A stretch of DNA of 10,821 nucleotides from an uncultured Verrucomicrobiota bacterium (GTDB lineage Bacteria; Verrucomicrobiota; Verrucomicrobiae; Opitutales; Opitutaceae): contig CAMLQS010000162.1 in assembly GCA_946482165.1 (NCBI GenBank), forward strand, positions 1 to 10,821. The letters run 5' to 3'. The position numbers were made by a program, and so were the translations under genes. Each line of letters opens with the position of its first letter. The stretch's first letter is position 1. Shown one piece after another: positions 8,275-10,821 of the stretch. The notes beneath the pieces are model-generated. The model was given only the letters and a program-made list of their open reading frames with translations, did not search any database and was not told the DNA's origin.

Positions 8275-8297
8275 GACAGAGAACAGAACGACAGAAC
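8275..8297 (+). repeat. degenerate GACAGAAC short repeat
   Basis: Three units, GACAGAG, AACAGAAC and GACAGAAC, lie end to end 20 nt after the ATPase stop. This A-rich patch stands out from its GC-rich surroundings. It is in the same spacer as the CATTGGT array but is a different motif. Confidence 0.4.
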
Positions 8298-8345
8298 TCG
8301 CATGAGCCTTCCCCCCCCTCCCGCCACCTTCTCCGCCTCGTCCGG

Positions 8346-8377
8346 CATTGGTCATTGGTCATTGGTCATTGGTCATT
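8346..8377 (+). repeat. heptanucleotide tandem array (CATTGGT)4CATT, copy A
   Basis: Four perfect CATTGGT units plus CATT, 32 nt, ending 5 nt before the ATG of the permease gene at 8383. It fills the position where a ribosome-binding site would be, and no purine-rich Shine-Dalgarno is present. The same 32 nt recurs at 9239-9270. Because seven is not a multiple of three, any frame through it encodes a cycling seven-residue peptide (IGHWSLV), which produces spurious small reading frames. Confidence 0.97.
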
Positions 8378-8382
8378 AACCC

Positions 8383-9144
8383 ATGCGCCCCTTCCGAATC
8401 CTTCTCGCCCACGAGCTCCGCATGCTGCTCGTCAGCCCGGCGACCTACGTCGCCGCGACGCTCTTCCTGCTCGTGATGGGCTTCATCTTCGCCGGCATCC
8501 TCGAGACCTTCGCGGCCGCCCCTCAGGAAAAATCCCCCGCGGCCGTTTTCTTCCAGCTCTTCTGGTTGCCGGTGTTTTTCATGGTGCCGCTCCTCACCAT
8601 GAAGTCCCTCGCCGAGGAACGCCGTCTCGGCACGCTCGAGACCCTGCTCACCACCCCGGTGACCACGCCGCAGGTCGTGCTCGCCAAGTTCTTCGCCGCC
8701 TACGGCCTCTACCTCGGGCTCTGGGCCGCGACCGGCGGCTTCTTTTTCATCCTCCATAAATTCGCCGGCGCCGCCCAAAGCTTCGATCTCGGCCCGCTCA
8801 TTGGCGGCTACGTTTTCGTGGCCGTTTCCGGCACGCTGTTTATTTCGGTCGGCATTCTCGCCAGCGCCCTCACGCGCAACCAGGCGGTCGCCGGCATCCT
8901 GGCCTTCGTCCTCCTCCTCGCCCTCGTCATCGGCACCCGTTTCGCCGCCACCCTCGAAGTCCTGAAACTCGAGCACCTCGCCTCCGTCCGCGCCGGCGTC
9001 GACTACCTGCAAGTCTTCACCCACCTCGAGGACTTCACCCGCGGCGTGGTCGATACCCGCCAGGTGCTCTACTACCTCAGCGGCACCGCCCTCTCCCTCA
9101 TCCTCGGCATCCTCGGCGTCGAAGCGAAGCTGCTGCACAGCTGA
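8383..9144 (+). CDS. gldF: ABC-2 type permease, GldF-like
   Basis: A 253-residue inner-membrane protein and the expected partner of the ATPase encoded just upstream. Six hydrophobic segments can be read: about 20-40, 55-73, 100-124, 137-162, 166-187 and 228-248. Between segments 2 and 3 is the cytoplasmic motif EERRLGTLETLLTTPVT (78-94), characteristic of ABC-2 permeases of the GldF/NosY type. The length is normal for a half-size ABC-2 permease, which would work as a dimer. The ATG at 8383 follows the CATTGGT array by 5 nt and no Shine-Dalgarno is seen. The 127-nt gap to the ATPase gene holds two short-repeat types and no hairpin terminator, so co-transcription remains likely. The substrate is unknown. 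Confidence 0.92.
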   Translation: MRPFRILLAHELRMLLVSPATYVAATLFLLVMGFIFAGILETFAAAPQEKSPAAVFFQLFWLPVFFMVPLLTMKSLAEERRLGTLETLLTTPVTTPQVVLAKFFAAYGLYLGLWAATGGFFFILHKFAGAAQSFDLGPLIGGYVFVAVSGTLFISVGILASALTRNQAVAGILAFVLLLALVIGTRFAATLEVLKLEHLASVRAGVDYLQVFTHLEDFTRGVVDTRQVLYYLSGTALSLILGILGVEAKLLHS

Positions 9145-9164
9145 GCAAGCCAAAGGATGAAACG

Positions 9165-9185
9165 CTGAAACCTGAGACCTGAAAA
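9165..9185 (+). repeat. short heptamer tandem (CTGARAC-type), three units
   Basis: CTGAAAC, CTGAGAC and CTGAAAA follow directly with a period of seven, and a related TGAAACG lies just before them. It starts 20 nt after the permease stop, as the GACAGAAC patch starts 20 nt after the ATPase stop. It shares the spacer with CATTGGT array B. Confidence 0.5.
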
Positions 9186-9238
9186 ACCACCGCATCCCGT
9201 GTCCATCCCCCCCATTTTCTCGGAGCTCCCCGGTTCGT

Positions 9239-9270
9239 CATTGGTCATTGGTCATTGGTCATTGGTCATT
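9239..9270 (+). repeat. heptanucleotide tandem array (CATTGGT)4CATT, copy B
   Basis: Identical in unit, copy number and end point to the array at 8346-8377, but 80 nt before the ATG of the next gene (9351) rather than 5 nt. The flanks of the two arrays are not alike beyond a few bases, so this is not a simple duplication of a longer segment. The spacer (9145-9350) also has the 8-bp palindrome GGAGCTCC at 9222-9229 and no terminator. Confidence 0.97.
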
Positions 9271-9350
9271 CGGCGTCCGTCGTCCGCCATTTGCCCCGCC
9301 GCCTAAACGGCGCCCGCTCACACGCCGCACCGCCCTTTCGCGCCCGCCCG

Positions 9351-10821
9351 ATGTCCCGCTCCTCCGTCACCTTCGCCTCCGCCCGCCGACGCCGCACCGC
9401 GCACCTCCTCGCCCAAGGCATCCTCGTGCTCACCCTTGTCGCGGGGCTTAACTTCCTCGCGACCCGCCACGCCTGGCGCTTCGACCTTTCCCGCCACTCC
9501 CGTCACTCGCTCTCCGCCGAGACCCGCTCCTACCTCAAGGATCTCCCCGCGCCCGTCACCGTCGTCGTCACCTTCACCGACGACAATGAGATGGACGAAC
9601 TCAACGAGGCCTACCGCGCCGTCCGCACACTCCTGCGCGATTACGTCGACGCCTCCGCCGCCAACCCCCGCGGCCCCATCAAGGTCGAGTTCGTGGACGT
9701 ATTTCGCAACCGCACCGCGGCCGAGCGCTACGGCGTCGGCGACCCGAACCGCATCTTTGTTTTCTCCGGGGAAAACGGACGCGAACTCAAACTCGACGAC
9801 ATCTACCGCCTCAAGGAAGGCGTGCCCGTGGACTTCACCGGCGAGCGCGCCTTCACCGCCGCCATCCTCGATGTCACCCGCGCCGAGAAACAAAAGGTCT
9901 ACTTTCTCGTCGGCCATGGCGAGATGGACCCGATCGACACCTCGCCCGACCGCGGCCTCACCGTCCTCAAGGACGAGCTCCTCCTGCGCAATTTCGACGT
10001 TGGCGTGATCGACCTCCCGACCTCGCGCGCCCTGCCCCCCGACGCCGCCCTGCTGATCATCGTCGGCACCCAAGGCCGCTACAGTCCCGCCGAGCAGGAA
10101 CTTCTCCGCCGCTACGTTTCCACGCAGGCCGGCCGCATTTTGCTCCTCCTCAAGCCCAAGGCCCCCCACGGCCTCGACGACCTTCTTTACGACTGGGGCG
10201 TCCAAGCCGACGACGTCGTCGTCATCGACTCCGGCCCCGACGGCCGAGCCGACACCGGCGATCTCATCGCCTACCCCTCGGAGGGCCACCCCGTCGTGAG
10301 TTTCCTCTACGACAACAAAATGCATGCCCCCTTCGGCCCTTCCCGGGTCGTCCGCGCCGATCCCGGCCGCACCGCCGACCCAGGGCTCTCCGTGGTTCCG
10401 CTCCTCGCCGCGTCCCCCACCGCCTGGGGCGAGCGCGGCTACCGGCAAAACAACACCACCCGCGACGAGACCGATCTCCTCCCTCCGCCCCGTCTCTCCC
10501 TCGGCACCGCCTCCGAACGCGTCACCCCCAAGGGCGCCCTCCCCTTCAGCGTTCGCGGCGGTCGCCTCGTCGTCTTTGGCAACGCCGACTGGCTCGCCAA
10601 CCAGCGCATCTCCGCGGGCGGCAACGCCATCCTCGCCTTCGCCGCCATCAACTGGCTCGTCGACCGCGACGCCCAGCTCAACCTCCCGCCGCGTCCGATC
10701 GAGAGATTCCAACTCGCCCTCTCCTCCGCGGAGCTCGGCCGCCTTCGCCTAACCCTGCTCCTCGCCCTTCCCGCCGCCGCCGCCATCCTCGGCCTCCTCG
10801 TCTACTGGAACCGCCGCCGCT
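9351..10821 (+). CDS. gldG: GldG-family ABC transporter auxiliary protein (runs off the window)
   Basis: The frame is open from the ATG at 9351 to the window edge (490 codons, no stop). The protein has a short Arg-rich N-terminus (R12-R15), a membrane segment at about 18-38, a long periplasmic region, and a second membrane segment at about 465-485 followed by WNRRR, so only a few residues are probably missing. The large middle part matches the ABC_transp_aux/GldG layout: an early FDLSRHSRHSLSAETRSYL-type strand-helix block that follows the first membrane segment, then VGHGE (187-191) typical of the family, and a late FGNADW motif. GldG-type proteins assemble with the GldA/GldF ATPase and permease; the periplasmic part may contact the exported substrate. 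The frame stays open upstream through the repeat array, but the ATG at 9351 gives the expected N-terminus. A DUF4340-type gene often follows in such clusters, but that lies outside the window. Confidence 0.88.
   Translation, partial: MSRSSVTFASARRRRTAHLLAQGILVLTLVAGLNFLATRHAWRFDLSRHSRHSLSAETRSYLKDLPAPVTVVVTFTDDNEMDELNEAYRAVRTLLRDYVDASAANPRGPIKVEFVDVFRNRTAAERYGVGDPNRIFVFSGENGRELKLDDIYRLKEGVPVDFTGERAFTAAILDVTRAEKQKVYFLVGHGEMDPIDTSPDRGLTVLKDELLLRNFDVGVIDLPTSRALPPDAALLIIVGTQGRYSPAEQELLRRYVSTQAGRILLLLKPKAPHGLDDLLYDWGVQADDVVVIDSGPDGRADTGDLIAYPSEGHPVVSFLYDNKMHAPFGPSRVVRADPGRTADPGLSVVPLLAASPTAWGERGYRQNNTTRDETDLLPPPRLSLGTASERVTPKGALPFSVRGGRLVVFGNADWLANQRISAGGNAILAFAAINWLVDRDAQLNLPPRPIERFQLALSSAELGRLRLTLLLALPAAAAILGLLVYWNRRR

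Noticed and set aside
6945..8348. Long minus-strand open frame across the end of the glycosyltransferase and the whole ATPase gene
   Set aside because: It runs opposite two well-supported genes, has biased composition and no recognisable domain; the ATPase motifs are all on the plus strand.
8302..8379. Small reading frame ending in IGHWSLVIGHWSLVIGH as a protein-coding gene
   Set aside because: The peptide repeat is the direct result of reading a 7-nt tandem repeat, and the rest is proline-rich low complexity. It is kept only as a possible leader in a finding, not as a gene.
8346..9270. CRISPR array as an explanation for the CATTGGT repeats
   Set aside because: The units are 7 nt and directly adjacent, with no spacers, and no cas gene is present.
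9297..9312. CGCCG...CGGCG hairpin upstream of the GldG-like gene
   Set aside because: A five-base-pair stem is expected by chance in DNA this rich in GC, and no T run or conserved context supports it.
9436..10008. Plus-strand 190-codon open frame inside the GldG-like gene
   Set aside because: Its translation is Ser/Pro/Arg/Thr-rich with no domain, while the other frame over the same bases encodes the intact GldG-family protein.

Overview
The window is very GC-rich, and every gene I can support reads left to right. Several traits point to a Verrucomicrobiota bacterium, most likely an Opitutaceae-type genome. These are the GC content, a PEP-CTERM protein, a large secreted pectinesterase padded with Ig-like domains and ending in a DPDxDGLSNLLEY calcium-binding module, a SPINDLY-type glycosyltransferase, a GldA/F/G transporter set, and the near absence of Shine-Dalgarno sequences. 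This assignment is inference from gene content; there is no rRNA or other marker gene.

Left part (1-5332), secreted proteins. The window opens inside the 3' end of a large secreted or surface protein (stop at 545). After a 228-nt spacer with one GC-rich hairpin comes a ~1243-residue multidomain pectin methylesterase (774-4505). Its order is signal peptide, beta-sandwich, three Ig-like domains, a Big_5-like domain, CE8 catalytic domain, a fourth Ig-like domain and a C-terminal calcium-binding module. The first gene ends in the same kind of C-terminal module, so the two look like parts of a polysaccharide-degrading, cell-surface repertoire. A small PEP-CTERM protein (4581-5258) follows, closed by a textbook hairpin terminator with a 13-bp perfect stem (5301-5332).

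Middle (5417-7201). One gene encodes a TPR-containing O-GlcNAc-transferase-like protein (GT41/SPINDLY family), probably a protein glycosyltransferase.

Right part (7263-10821). A three-gene set resembles GldA (ATPase), GldF (ABC-2 permease) and GldG (membrane-anchored auxiliary protein; its frame is still open at the window edge). The genes probably work as one ABC-2 export complex.

The most unusual feature is in the spacers of this last set. Two of them (127 and 206 nt, long for such an operon) each hold the identical 32-nt tandem array (CATTGGT)4CATT. The spacer before gldA has two diverged CATTGGN units, and two further short 7-8-nt repeat types (CTGARAC and GACAGAAC) sit in the same spacers. 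This looks like a dispersed heptanucleotide repeat family in intergenic DNA. I see no CRISPR, insertion sequence, tRNA or rRNA, and no convincing minus-strand gene.
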